From: Linnemannia hyalina
Taxonomy: Eukaryota; Mortierellomycota; Mortierellomycetes; Mortierellales; Mortierellaceae
NCBI GenBank assembly: GCA_019671135.1
Contig: JAHRHY010000013.1
Location: 1,612,001-1,676,000 of the forward strand
Reading direction: 5' to 3'
DNA length: 64,000 nt
Part shown: positions 47,768 through 58,304 of the stretch, in pieces
Layout: every line of letters begins with the position of its first letter
How positions within the stretch are numbered: the stretch's first letter is position 1
Translations under genes and position numbers: made by a program
Notes under the pieces: generated by a model
Seen by the model: the letters and a program-made list of their open reading frames with translations, nothing else
Database searches by the model: none
What the model was told of the DNA's origin: nothing

Positions 47768-48089
47768 GTTACTCAGGGGAGAGGGTCGACGGCCAGAGTT
47801 GTAAGACCGCTGTTAAGTCCTCAATTGGTACGGGGGGGGGGGGAAGGGGGGGTTGTGGGTTGGAGGGGGGGGGAAGTGATAATAGCGTCCTAAAAGAATC
47901 ACACGAAACGATACACTGCAGCGCGCCAGCGAAACTCTTGTCAATACCGCTCTCGTCCAAGAAGTGATGTGTAAAAGGACAAAGAGCAGACAAGAGGGCT
48001 CGGCGCACTACTAATACTATCTACTAAAGAATATGACTGCTAACCTAAGGCATCGCCGCCACTGCCTAGCCACCACATCTTTTTGTAAC
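47768..48089. mobile_element. Small GTTAC-ended repeat, copy 2, inverted relative to copy 1
   Basis: It begins GTTACTCAGGGGAGAGG and ends CATCTTTTTGTAAC, the reverse complement of the unit at 37771-38148. It lacks the internal 60-bp duplication and has longer G runs (47830-47872). Its flanks (AGACATT and AACATGTAC) do not form a clear target duplication, so it may have been moved with neighbouring DNA. Confidence 0.7.
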
Positions 48090-48090
48090 A

Positions 48091-48312
48091 ACATGTACAT
48101 TCAGGAGAGATCTATGCAAAAAACTATGGTACATTTCTGTTTGGAAAAGTTGGCGGTGATTGGTAGGATTATTACGCCCGGAATATTACAATGGTTAGCA
48201 TACGTGATTGCTGTTATACAAATACTCTTGTCTGATTGTCACCATGAACCTCATTAAGAAGGACATAGATGTGGAAGATGCCACGTTGTATTTTGGATCT
48301 GAATGGTCTCCT
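48091..48312. repeat. 221-bp direct repeat, copy 2
   Basis: It matches 45765-45985 and immediately precedes the truncated 5' end of the DIRS-like element. It also begins two bases after the end of the GTTAC repeat. Confidence 0.8.
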
Positions 48313-49462
48313 AACAGCAGTGAAGAATGCAGCACTGAAAACAGAAGCATTACTCTCGGACACCATTACCCTCTCACCCAAGGCCAAGGACAACCTCGAC
48401 TGGCGGATCACGCAGTTCAGCTATGGAACGGATTGTCCTGGATCCAAACACCAACACAGCTGAATGTCTATACCAATGCCTCGACCAGCGGCTGGGGGAT
48501 TGTGATCAACGACGAGTCGTGGAGTGGACAGTGGTTAGGGACAGACAAATATCAACACATCAACTGGCTTGAGTTGCAGACGATCTTCAAGGCGGTCAAG
48601 TTCCCTCAGGTGCAGGGGAGAATGGTCAATTTAATGGTGGACAACACCACCACCATCGCTTACGTCAATAGGTTCGGAGGGACTCGATCACCAGCACTGA
48701 TGGAGCTGGCGGAGCAGATATGGCAACACTGCCTCCGGACAGGAACCCGACTCAGAACGACCTACGTCCTCCCCCCTTTCAACCCAGCGGATGCACCGTC
48801 CCGGCAGATGGTGCAACAGTTGGAATGGTCGATCGATAAATCTTTCTTCCAGCAGCTGGATCAGATCTGGGGCCCCCACCAGATCGACCTCTTCGCGACG
48901 GCATAGAACACCAAGACGCAACGGTTCTTCTCCTGGATGCCGGACACGAGAGCAGTAGCCACCGACGCCCTCCGCCACACCTGGAGCAACCTGGGCAACT
49001 TATACCTCTGCCCCCCCTGGAACCTGATCCCTCGAGTCTTGTCCCGCCTGTGTCACGAGACAAGAGCTTGCTCTTGTGACTTCGCCCTAACAAATATAAA
49101 AGGGCCTTAGATAGTAAATCTATAGCTCTTTACTTGGTATCGCCAATATAACATACGCCTTAACCTATTCCTCATACTCATTTCCTAGCCCTTGATCAAG
49201 GTTCTCTTTATCTACTTCATTCTATTGCTTGGTCTGCTTTCTTGACAGCCTGCAGCAGGAAGGCCTATCGGCAACGATCATCACTCCCTATTGGCCAACG
49301 ACGATTTGGTTCCCGACGGTCTCCCAGATGTCAATTGCGGACCCGATCCCAGTCCCACGCCACCTCGTTCTACCGGCTCCAGGAAGCGCAAGCGACATTC
49401 TCTCCAAGAACCCTCACTGGACCATGATGGCTTGGCGGGTAAGCGGGTCAGGACAATGGTAG
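48290..49462 (+). pseudogene. DIRS-like retroelement polyprotein remnant (RNase H and following region; RT missing)
   Basis: The frame from about 48290 gives LTAVKNAALKTEALL and LDWRITQFSY. A one-base change near 48422 leads to WNGLSW, VYTNASTSGWGIV, HINWLELQTI, VDNTTTIAYVNRFGG, NPADAPSR and HQIDLFAT, the RNase H region of DIRS elements. The usual first Asp of RNase H (TDAS) is Asn here (codon at 48475). A TAG follows at 48904. The frame then continues through CPPWNLIPRVLSRL, where a solo LTR interrupts it, and resumes after the LTR with QQEGLSATIITPYWP. The reverse transcriptase is absent, truncated at the 221-bp repeat. It overlaps the recombinase gene in another frame, as is usual in DIRS elements. 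Confidence 0.75.
49051..49248 (+). mobile_element. Solo LTR (198 bp) inserted in the DIRS remnant
   Basis: It starts TGTCACGAGACAAGAGC and ends CTGCTTTCTTGACA, so the ends are the inverted pentamers TGTCA/TGACA. GCCTG lies on both sides (49046-49050 and 49249-49253), a perfect 5-bp target duplication. A TATA box (ATATAAAAGG at 49086-49095) fits an LTR promoter on the plus strand. Ignoring the insertion, the DIRS frame joins exactly (SRL to QQEG). No internal retrotransposon region remains. Confidence 0.85.
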
Positions 49463-50490
49463 TGGACGGTCTCTCGCCCACCTGCGCCCAAAGCCTCCTT
49501 GAGGCGTCTACGGCCCCCGCGACAACGCGTCGATACGCGTGCATTCAATGCGAGTTCACCTCATGGATGCGAACAGAAAGTCGGGATCCAGAAAAATTTG
49601 ATATCCCCTCCATCGTCGAGTTTTTGTTTCAAGGCTGGACAAAATCGGACTGGAAGCCACAGACAATCAACACCAACAAGTGCGCCATCCTCGCCATGTA
49701 TCAGGAAGAGAACGACCTCTTCAACAGCCACCCATACGCCAAACATCTGGTCACTCTGGTCAAGCGCAAGGATCTCAAAGCAATCAAGAACACGCCTGTG
49801 GACATTTCCCCTATTCTTGCCCTTTTTCGTGCATGGGGTTCGAACGACTCTCTCCCTATCGACGACCTTGTTTGCAAGTTAGCCTGGCTCCTCGGCATCT
49901 GCGGTTTCCTACGTCCAGATGATGTCCAATGCATCAATGTCGCCAGGCCAACGATCAACGCCGCCGGTATCCTCTCCCTTCAGGTGGTCGCACCAAAGGA
50001 GAAAGTGGGCGGCTCCAGCACAGTGGTGAAGGTGCTCATCTCTCCCGCCTCCGACCCTCTGATCTGCCCAGTCCAAGCATACTCAGCCTACCTTACACGT
50101 CTTCCTGCTGATCTCACAACCTTGGCGCACCACAAGTCCACACGCACAACCCCAAGACCGGACACGGTCCCTCTTCTCCATCACCAAGACGATCCATCCC
50201 TGGCAATCGCCAGCTCCACGATCGGAACAAAGATGAACAGCATTACCGATCACATGACTTTTCCGCCAGACACCACCCGGCCAAGTTGTCGCGCTATCGG
50301 CAGCACGTTGGCAGCTTTCCACGACGTATCCGTTGACGAGGTCAAGAAGCACGGTCGATGGTCCCTTCTCTCCGCCACTTTCGAGAAGTTCTATCGCCTG
50401 AACCGCAATTCGGCAATTAACTTCAGTTCCATTGTTTTGGCAGGCTCTGGATCCACAGCATCGGTTTCTGGTCGTCACAACGGAAAATGA
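49291..50490 (+). CDS. DIRS-type tyrosine recombinase
   Basis: 399 residues, fully open. A basic N terminus (RKRKRH) may be a nuclear signal. An SAM-like N-terminal DNA-binding part (ATTRRYACIQCEFTSWM) is followed by the catalytic domain. This shows the first Arg (GICGFLRPDD), a later Arg at PSCRAIGSTL, HGRWS, and the nucleophile Tyr in FEKFYRL. In DIRS retroelements this enzyme, rather than an integrase, inserts the cDNA. The ATG lies within the end of the preceding polyprotein in a different frame, the usual overlap for DIRS. It remains open although the rest of the element is dead. Confidence 0.8.
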   Translation: MANDDLVPDGLPDVNCGPDPSPTPPRSTGSRKRKRHSLQEPSLDHDGLAGKRVRTMVVDGLSPTCAQSLLEASTAPATTRRYACIQCEFTSWMRTESRDPEKFDIPSIVEFLFQGWTKSDWKPQTINTNKCAILAMYQEENDLFNSHPYAKHLVTLVKRKDLKAIKNTPVDISPILALFRAWGSNDSLPIDDLVCKLAWLLGICGFLRPDDVQCINVARPTINAAGILSLQVVAPKEKVGGSSTVVKVLISPASDPLICPVQAYSAYLTRLPADLTTLAHHKSTRTTPRPDTVPLLHHQDDPSLAIASSTIGTKMNSITDHMTFPPDTTRPSCRAIGSTLAAFHDVSVDEVKKHGRWSLLSATFEKFYRLNRNSAINFSSIVLAGSGSTASVSGRHNGK

Positions 50491-50744
50491 ACAGGTGAAG
50501 TCTATGCAAGACGACTTACACCCATTCTCCTAGTAGACCAGAGACCGAGGATGTGCCCACCCACGTCCTCCCTTTAGTTAGCTCACGCAGATAGTAGATA
50601 GGGATCCAGATCCGACAGTTCCTTCCATTTTATTTTTATTTTTATTTTCTCGATCATAATTAAAAGAAGGTCACATCACATCCTCGGTCTCTGGTCTACT
50701 AGGAGAATGAGTGTAAGTCGTATTGCAAAGACTTCACCTGTTCA
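50488..50744. repeat. 68-bp inverted repeat just after the recombinase gene
   Basis: Arms 50488-50555 and 50677-50744 are near-perfect inverses (TGAACAGGTGAAGTCT against AGACTTCACCTGTTCA, and ACCGAGGATGTG against CACATCCTCGGT). They are separated by 121 bases with AT-rich sequence. The left arm overlaps the stop codon of the recombinase. In DIRS elements inverted and complementary segments near the 3' end help form circular intermediates, so this may be the element's right terminal structure. Confidence 0.7.
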
Positions 50745-52181
50745 TTCTCTTCTCATCTTTATAGATGTTTTCTCGATTCCATTCTCTCAATTCATGTGTT
50801 GATCACGTTTCAGTCAAGTTCATTGCCATTGGGTCATACAAGGTGCATTGTTGACAAGATTCAAGCAAGTCAGAGCCGCATGATTATGTGTTTTTATTGT
50901 CTTTTTCTTCTCATCATTCAGATTGGTCCAGGCTTTGGTATTCATGACAGGGTGGTATTGTATTGATGAAAGTTGCTCAGTCTTTGAGGGGGGACCATGA
51001 AAGCATTTTCATGCACTTTCATCTGTAAGTTGCCCCGAACGTTGTTCCCATTGTCATGATTATGGTGTGCAGGAGTGAAATTGAGTAAGGTGGGAGGCAT
51101 GGAAGGTGTGTGATGGAGAGAACAGTCAATCATGTCCCTCCCCTTCTTCTCATACATGCAAAGTCCTCGCAAGGCACCTTCATTGTTACTTGTAGGTCAT
51201 CTGCTATTGGTTCATGCATAAATCACGCAATCTCTCTTAGGGACAAAACGAACGATGACATCATCCTTTATTTTCAACATCATGTGACACTAATCATCAG
51301 TGGAGATCTTAACGGCGGTGAGGATTAACCTCTGCTCAAGCATCGCAGTCGATGCAAGGTCGTGCTTTCGATACCATAGAGTATAAGCAGTAGTGGTGCC
51401 AGTGTTTTCAGACTGGAGTGGTGCCAGTGGAGAGACGGTGCTCTGTCAGCTGCATCGCTGCATGGCTGACCTTCCATTCGGTGATGGGAGTGCATTCACT
51501 TATTCCTTTCGTGTCTTTCTTTTTTTTTTTTTTTTTTTTTTTTTTTTGAAAGGTGAATGCATGTAGGGGTGTGTGAAGTGGGCAAGATCCCTATTGTGAA
51601 TTCGTTAAGAAAAATGGAAAATAATAACCGGGGTTGTGATAAGCAATGATGAGGTTATGAGGAAATGGAATAACGAAACAAAGAGAGGGGTCTGTTTATT
51701 CAGGAACGAGCACCCTTCGTTCCCTATGTTACACGTGATTATAGCTAAAAGGAGACAGCGACATTCTCATGGAACAACGATTCGCGGTTCAGAGACCTGG
51801 CCTGAGTATTCAGGAAGGAAGCCCTAGGACCCAACCCCCTCTATACACACAATACCGCCACTACACTAACATACAATATCACCATACAACACCACCACCA
51901 CACATCACAACCACCCAAGAACACACACCACCTCATCAACAATACACACCACCTCACCACTCACACACAATATCACCCTCCCTGGTCTTCCACACATGAC
52001 GTACTCCACGCCAAGTACGCCTCTGCGCCCCTCCCTTGGACTCACCCACTCAACAGTGGGTTCAAACCCCACTCTGACCAACAATTAATGGTCGGAAATC
52101 AAACGTAAGTAAGCGAGCACTTTGTTGTCGTCATCATTATTAAGGTGAGACGCTAAAGAACTGCGGGCTACCCCCTATGAG
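50745..52181. other. Intergenic with T28 run and CA-rich stretch
   Basis: No gene is recognised. A run of 28 T lies at 51520-51547, and a CACCAC/ACACAC-rich segment at about 51838-51975. At 52054-52082 the sequence GTGGGTTCAAACCCCAC with TCTGACCA resembles a tRNA T-arm and acceptor, but no matching 5' half is present. Confidence 0.45.
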
Positions 52182-52826
52182 TTATTTATTTATCATGGAC
52201 GACATTGCCTGCGTCATAACGGACACCTGGGACTTCAAACCAACGAGTGATGTTTCGTAAGAGCGCTGTCGGTTTTCAATAGCGGATATTCTCTCACTGA
52301 GCTCATCCAACGCTGCCAAAGTCGCTCGCATCATATCCCTTAGGCTGTCGGTGGAGTGAGGGGCTGGTTCATCATCCTGGGTAGGTGGGTCATAGATAAC
52401 TACGACGCAACAATCGGATCCTTGAGAGGCAGGGGCATCATTGATCGGCCATGCATTGACAGGCTCCGTCTCGACGTCCTTGATATCGTGGAAAGGCTTG
52501 TGACTCGTCCGAACACTATTGCTGACCTCGACGACCTTCTCGCACACCTTTCGCCTTTTTGCAGCATGATCGGAAGAGCCTTTGACATGATTGAACAAGC
52601 TTTGTGTCGAATTTAGCTTGGAGTCGCAAAGGCACCTGTACTTCATGTCGCTCTTGGGATCGCGCCGGAACCGAAACAGAACGTCTTGATAAACGAGATC
52701 TGTGACCTCCAGAGAGTGGTAACTTGAACAGTGGCTTCGCTCTTTGGCAGACAGCTCCTTCTCGCTCTTTGCAAGATAGCCTTTTGAGCATATACAGAAC
52801 GTACATGGACGGGACTTGCTGGACAT
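52182..52826 (-). CDS. Small zinc-finger / coiled-coil protein of unknown function
   Basis: 214 residues, single exon, ATG at 52826, intact. The N terminus has paired cysteines (CTFCICSKGY). The middle has YRCLCDSKLNSTQSLFNH followed by HAAKRRK, an atypical C2H2-like finger (Cys-x-Cys). The C-terminal 60 residues (from LRDMMRATLAALDELSERI) have heptad character and probably form a coiled coil that mediates oligomers. A basic patch after the finger may be a nuclear signal. The family is not recognised by name. It could be a host regulator or a transposon accessory gene. Confidence 0.6.
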   Translation of the reverse strand: MSSKSRPCTFCICSKGYLAKSEKELSAKERSHCSSYHSLEVTDLVYQDVLFRFRRDPKSDMKYRCLCDSKLNSTQSLFNHVKGSSDHAAKRRKVCEKVVEVSNSVRTSHKPFHDIKDVETEPVNAWPINDAPASQGSDCCVVVIYDPPTQDDEPAPHSTDSLRDMMRATLAALDELSERISAIENRQRSYETSLVGLKSQVSVMTQAMSSMINK

Positions 52827-53704
52827 GCTTTTGGAAGGAGTAAATGTAGAGGATAAAGATTACTAGAATGGTGGGCTTGCTTTGTATTAATATTGAGATC
52901 TGGTTAACCACAACAATAAGCGGTCACCAGGAGAAATTGGACGATGACATCTCTCAAAAAAAACTTAGAAGGACCCAGACTAACTGGATAAATATGGAAG
53001 GAAGGATGAAGAGATGATAAATGACAGAATAGTCTATATTTGACTAAAGGCCTAGACTAAACGACAGTATGGTCACCCAGACCAACCTTAATTGGACCAA
53101 TTGTGCATAAACAGATGCGGGATAGTGGGATGATGGGATGATGGGATGATAGGATAGTCTCGACAGATGGGATGAAGGGATGGTCACCCAGACCATGCAA
53201 TGATCAGACAGGACTCGGAAAAATGTGTACTGTTTTTGTTATATTTTATTATGAAGAAAAGGAAAGAGTAAGAAGAATAGTGTGCAGAAGAAAAGGCAGA
53301 GGACAGATGGAAGTGAGTTGTTGCAGACTGAAGAATAAGACAGGGGGAACAGAGGGTCTATTTATGCTAGGAACCGGTTAAACAGAAAGGGGTCAAGAGA
53401 AGGCCTAGAATGGAACCGGAATGGAAACAGGCAAATGACAAATGACAAAACGAATGACAAAGACAAATGGGCGATGAGGCAAAAAGGCGAAGATGGTTAA
53501 TGGATTGGTTCTACACAAGTAGCTCTTCCAGGTACCGGCCTAGACCAAGGGACAGAAGAATATAGGCACAAGTAGAGAGACACCCCTAGGAACTCAATCC
53601 GGTGGCAAGAATCAAGTTGGTGGCGGAGGTCACGTGACGGATCGAAATGCAAGACGCGTTCAATGGAACAAGGAAAAAACCTAAACCTGGCAATCTGGGG
53701 CTAA
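52827..53704. other. Intergenic with a degenerate minisatellite unit
   Basis: A single diverged unit of the 126-bp minisatellite is at about 53080-53200 (GACCAATTGTGCATAAACAGATG and GGGATGATGGGATGAT). The rest shows no gene; AAATGACAAA-type short repeats lie near 53435-53465. Confidence 0.5.
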
Positions 53705-54400
53705 ACGTGGCAGACCAACCTTAACTGGAGGTCCAGACCAATTGTGCATAAACAGATGTGGGATGATGGGATGTGGGATGATGGGATGATGGGATGATAG
53801 GATAGTCTAGACAAGTGGGATGAAGGGATGGTCACCCAGACCAATCTTAACTGGAGGTCCAGACCAATTGTGCATAAACAGATGTGGGATGATGGGATGT
53901 GGGATGATGGGATGATGGGATGATAGGATAGTCTAGACAAGTGGGATGAAGGGATGGTCACCCAGACCAATCTTAACTGGAGGTCCAGACCAATTGTGCA
54001 TAAACAGATGTGGGATGATGGGATGTGGGATGATGGGATGATGGGATGATAGGATAGTCTAGACAAGTGGGATGAAGGGATGGTCACCCAGACCAATCTT
54101 AACTGGAGGTCCAGACCAATTGTGCATAAACAGATGTGGGATGATGGGATGTGGGATGATGGGATGATGGGATGATAGGATAGTCTAGACAAGTGGGATG
54201 AAGGGATGGTCACCCAGACCAATCTTAACTGGAGGTCCAGACCAATTGTGCATAAACAGATGTGGGATGATGGGATGTGGGATGATGGGATAATGGGATG
54301 ATAGGATAGTCTAAACAGTTGGGATGAAGGGATGGTCAGCCTTAACTGGAGTAAAATGTGGCCCAGACCAATTGTGCATGAATAGATGGTGGGATGAGGG
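53705..54400. repeat. 126-bp minisatellite, about five copies
   Basis: The landmark GGTCACCCAGACC recurs at 53830, 53956, 54082 and 54208, and in altered form (GGTCAGCC) at 54334, exactly 126 bases apart. Each unit contains AATTGTGCATAAACAGATG and several GGGATGAT sub-repeats. The middle units are nearly identical. Because 126 is a multiple of three, a minus-strand frame stays open through all copies (286 residues with a 42-residue repeat); I regard that as a by-product. The array ends about 0.3 kb before the metal-ATPase start. Confidence 0.9.
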
Positions 54401-54509
54401 ATGATTGGATGTTTGAATGATGGGTTGGTCAACTGATGAATGCAAGAGCCAGTATTATGACTGCTGGGAAACGAATAAATGCCGCACGTCGTACCTGTCA
54501 AAAATATAC

Positions 54510-54519
54510 ATATATAAAA
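54510..54519 (+). promoter_or_regulatory. Probable TATA box of the metal-ATPase gene
   Basis: ATATATAAAA lies 170-180 bases before the ATG at 54690. It is followed by a pyrimidine-rich leader (54555-54610), a common fungal promoter layout. Confidence 0.5.
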
Positions 54520-54689
54520 GCCATAGCTCCCAGATAGTAACCCTGAAAACCATCTAAACACTCTCCTTCCTTCTAACTCTCCCCAGCCCTCAGCCCTCTC
54601 CTTGTTTAGGAAAGGTCAAACGGCCTCACCCCACCTAGATCCTCGACAGTCCCTTACACTTTCAATCTCTCTGCAACATCTCCTTGATA

Positions 54690-57600
54690 ATGTGCGACAC
54701 AACAGCTAGTGAAGATGGAAAAAACGAGCTTGGTCGGAAGCAATGCGGTTCATCTGTGAGGTGCGCTGGATCGACTCATCAAAAGGATGCTGCATACCTT
54801 AGCCCGTATTGCATGAAAGGCGACATTGCAGACCAAGGCATCCCATCTACTACATGGGAAGAGTCGTGCACTTATGCGAATGCTATCACCACTGAGCTTC
54901 TCGAGGCACCAAAATCCATCTGTTGCTCTGCAGGGCCAACCAAGACGATGCTTTGCCGTGACAACGATGGGCCACAAGAGCTATGCGGCAAGATAGGGCA
55001 AAACAGGAAATCCTCACATGTTGATGTCGATAGCATGGTATGTTTTTAAAACTGTGCATGTTTTAATCGATTTAAAATCGTATATTTCGTATCTTTATTA
55101 ACTCCATACACTTTTTTTTAAAAAAAAATATCACCTAGTCATGCACCGGATGCAAAATCAGCGCCGAGCCTTCTGAGGAACCGAAATCCACCTGTTGCTC
55201 TGCAAGACCAATCAAGAAAAAGGCGTGCCTTGAAAACGATAACCTACAGGACCAAGGCAAAATTCAAGTACTGATATGCGACGGGGACGTTCAAAACTGG
55301 AAATCCGCATGTTTTGTGGTCGATGGCATGGTATGTTTTAAAGCTGTGCATCTTTTAAACGTTTTAACTTTGTACATTTCGTATCTTTATTAACTTAAAA
55401 CCTTTTTTTTAAAAAAAAAACAACATCTAGACATGCACTGGATGCGAAAACACTTTGAATGCAGCTTTAGAATCTCATCTATCCATCGCTAATGTCAAGT
55501 GCAACATGTTCCTCAACAAAGCCGAAGTCTGTTACGATCCAACAGCATTAACAACAGACGACATCATCGACATTATCAAAGCCGCTGGTTTCTCCGCACA
55601 GTTTCAGCACTCAGCATCTGGCAACCAGGCTTCTTTCATCATCACACGTCAAACCATCGACTTCAACCCAGAAAAGGATCGGAGCATTATCAACAGTACC
55701 CTCGATGCAAATGGTATTGTAACTGTCGACGCAGTTGCCAACTTCACCGGATTTTCTCTGGATGTGACATTCGATCCTGATGTCACTGGGACCCGTGATA
55801 TCGCCCGCGCACTACGATCCCAAGGCTTCTCTGTCGAATTGGCCCAAAACGACAATGGTGAACGAGCCAGGAAGGGCAGATCCGAAATGATAAGAATGCG
55901 TCGGTTGCTTATTATTAGTATCATTTTCGTGATTCCCGTCGTATTTCTGGCTTTTGTCTTTCCGCACGCAGGGACTTCTGAAGTCGTTCCAGACCTGCCT
56001 ATCCGCAACCTCGCGCTCTTCGTCCTTGCCACTCCGATTCAACTCTATGCTGGTGCACCCATTTACCGTGGCGCTTGGAAAGGCCTCGTTTTGTCTCGTG
56101 AGCTCAACATGGATTCTCTCGTCATACTCAGCACATCCTGTGCTTATTTTTATTCAACGATTGCGACTGTTGTGGCTATATCGTCGTCACGCTATCAGGC
56201 TCCCGAGATTTTTTTCGAGACCAGCGCGATTCTCATGACCCTCATCATTCTTGGCCGGTACTTGCAAGCGATGGCAAGAGGTCGAGCAGCCGATGCCCTC
56301 AACAAGCTCAAGAACCTTCAGTGTCCGACCGCCAATCTTGTCATTCTGGACAGCAACAGTGACCAAATCGTCGAGAAGATTGAGAGTGGCTACCTCCAGC
56401 GCCGGGACATTATCAAGATCCTACCCTCGGACAAGATCCCCGCTGATGGAGTGATAGTACATGGAGCTGCGGATGTGGATGAGTCCAACATGACGGGAGA
56501 ATCGGTACCTGTAGGCAAAGGAGTGTCAGATGAAGTTATGGGCGGCAGCATCAACATCAACGGCACATTGGTGGTACGCGTCACTCGTGTGCAGAGCGAG
56601 GGCAAACTCAACGATATCACAAAGCTCGTGGAACAAGCCCAAGGATCCAAATCGCCCAGCCAAGCCTTTGCCGACAAGATCGCCACCTGGTTCACTCCGT
56701 CTGTGATCGTGCTTGGCATCATCACATATCTAGTATGGCTTACTCTTGGCCTTCTGGGTAAAGTGGACACCAGCGAGTATCCATCCGGAGTACTAGCGCT
56801 GACGTACTCTGTTGCTGTACTCGTCGTATCATGCCCATGTGCCATTGCCCTGGCTGTTCCTACGGTTATCGTCGTCGGCACCGGAGTAGGAGCAAGAAAT
56901 GGCGTCCTTGTCAAAGACGGCGGTGTATTTGAGGAGGCAGCTGCAGTTACCCACGTTGTATTCGACAAGACAGGGACGCTGACTCAAGCCGTATTCCAAG
57001 TCGTTGACTGCCTCGAGTTACAAAACGGTCATCACCAGCATGCGTACGACTTTGCCGTCACTGCCGCGTCCAACAGCGAACATCCACTCTCCCTTGCCGT
57101 TGCAGATTATTGCCGGGGAAAAAGATCGCAGTCGCTTAGTCTTGAGGAATCAACTGCATACCCCGGCTTCGGCATATTGTGCAGGATTGGAGGCGTAGAG
57201 GTGCGTGTTGGTAAGGTGGCCTGGGTCTTGGACGAGAATATCGAGCTGCCAGCTGAAGCCAAGGGATTCCTGGCTCGGTCCCATCAACTTGGACGGTCAA
57301 TCGTCGCTGTCTCCTCGGACCTGGCGCCTACGTTGCTTTTCGCGCTTGCGGACGGACCTCGGCCTGAAGCTGCTGCTGTAGTGAACCACATCAAGATGAT
57401 GGGATTGCAGGTTCACATTATCTCAGGTGACCATCAAGCTGCTGTCGATCATATTGCGCGGCAGCTCGGTATCGAACCAGCCTATGCCTTCGGAGATTGC
57501 ACACCTTCTGACAAGCTCGCACGACTTGTGCAATTGCAACGCGCCGGATATCGCGTGGCATTCTGTGGCGATGGTACCAATGACGCTCCTGTACTCGCGC

Positions 57601-57965
57601 AGGCTCAAGTTGGTGTAGCGATGGGAGCAGGGACCAGTAGCAATGTGGCTATTGCTACAGCAAACGTTGTACTTCTCACTAATGACCTCAAAGGAATGGT
57701 TACGACACTAGATCTAGCACGCCATGTGATGACTCGGATTCGGATCAATTTTGCGTGGGCTTTCTTCTACAATCTTTTGGTGATTCCCCTCGCAGCCGGA
57801 TGCTTTGTACCTGTAATGGAAAATGCCCGCATACCACCTGCACTTGCAGGCTTGGGAGAGCTAGTCAGTGTCATGCCAGTACTAGTTTTTGCATTACTCT
57901 TGAAACGATATCGCTTTCCCAGTTCTCTTGTGACCCCACCTGTTCTTTTTGGTCGGCAAAATTAA
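54690..57965 (+). CDS. Heavy-metal (copper-type) P1B-ATPase with cysteine-rich N terminus
   Basis: CDS join(54690..55037, 55139..55330, 55431..57965), 1024 residues. Both introns start GTATGT, are phase 0 and split a Met-x-Cys-x-x-Cys motif just after Met (DSM/SCTGC and DGM/TCTGC). The N terminus holds scattered Cys (CCSAGP, CCSARP), then a metal-binding HMA domain (about residues 180-250) and a second HMA-like fold without the cysteines. The core has TGESVPVGK (535), the CPC metal site in SCPCAIALAVPT (648), DKTGTLT (692), SEHPLS (about 731) and GDGTNDAP (893). The last membrane helix reads GLGELVSVMPV instead of the usual M-x2-SS. This recalls the fungal PCA1/CRP1-type copper or cadmium exporters, so metal export or resistance is more likely than Golgi copper loading. 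It pumps metal ions across a membrane using ATP and appears intact. Confidence 0.92.
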
Positions 57966-58304
57966 TAATAAATTACAGTTATTTGATTTCATTGAAGACT
58001 CGTAACTTTTGCCATTTTGTCAACTTTTCTTATTCTCCATCTCGACCCTCCATCCCAGACTGTTACAGGACCATAGTATGCACTAACATTGTACATACAT
58101 GCCTCAGCCTTTTATTCCCTATTCCTTTGTAAAGCGCTTAGTAAAAGTGGTCGCATGTTTCGTACATTTCAACATGTATGCACCCTTCTCTACTCATTGC
58201 AAGCCCTTCACCTTTGCATTTCCATGGCATGCATTTCTGTGATTCAAGCATCGCTTGCCCCCATTGCTAGCTCATTCCGTGCACTTAGTGCCTCATTCAC
58301 CTTA
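57966..58304. other. 3' flank of the metal ATPase
   Basis: AATAATAAATTACAG directly follows the stop and may serve as the polyadenylation region. No gene is recognised. Confidence 0.4.

Noticed and set aside
52054..52083. tRNA-like T-arm and acceptor end
   Set aside because: GGTTCAAACCC fits a B box, but no A box or pairing 5' acceptor strand is found within 120 bases upstream.
53701..54561. 286-residue minus-strand frame with a 42-residue repeat
   Set aside because: It is produced by the 126-bp minisatellite, whose unit is divisible by three; there is no start context and no non-repeat coding signal.
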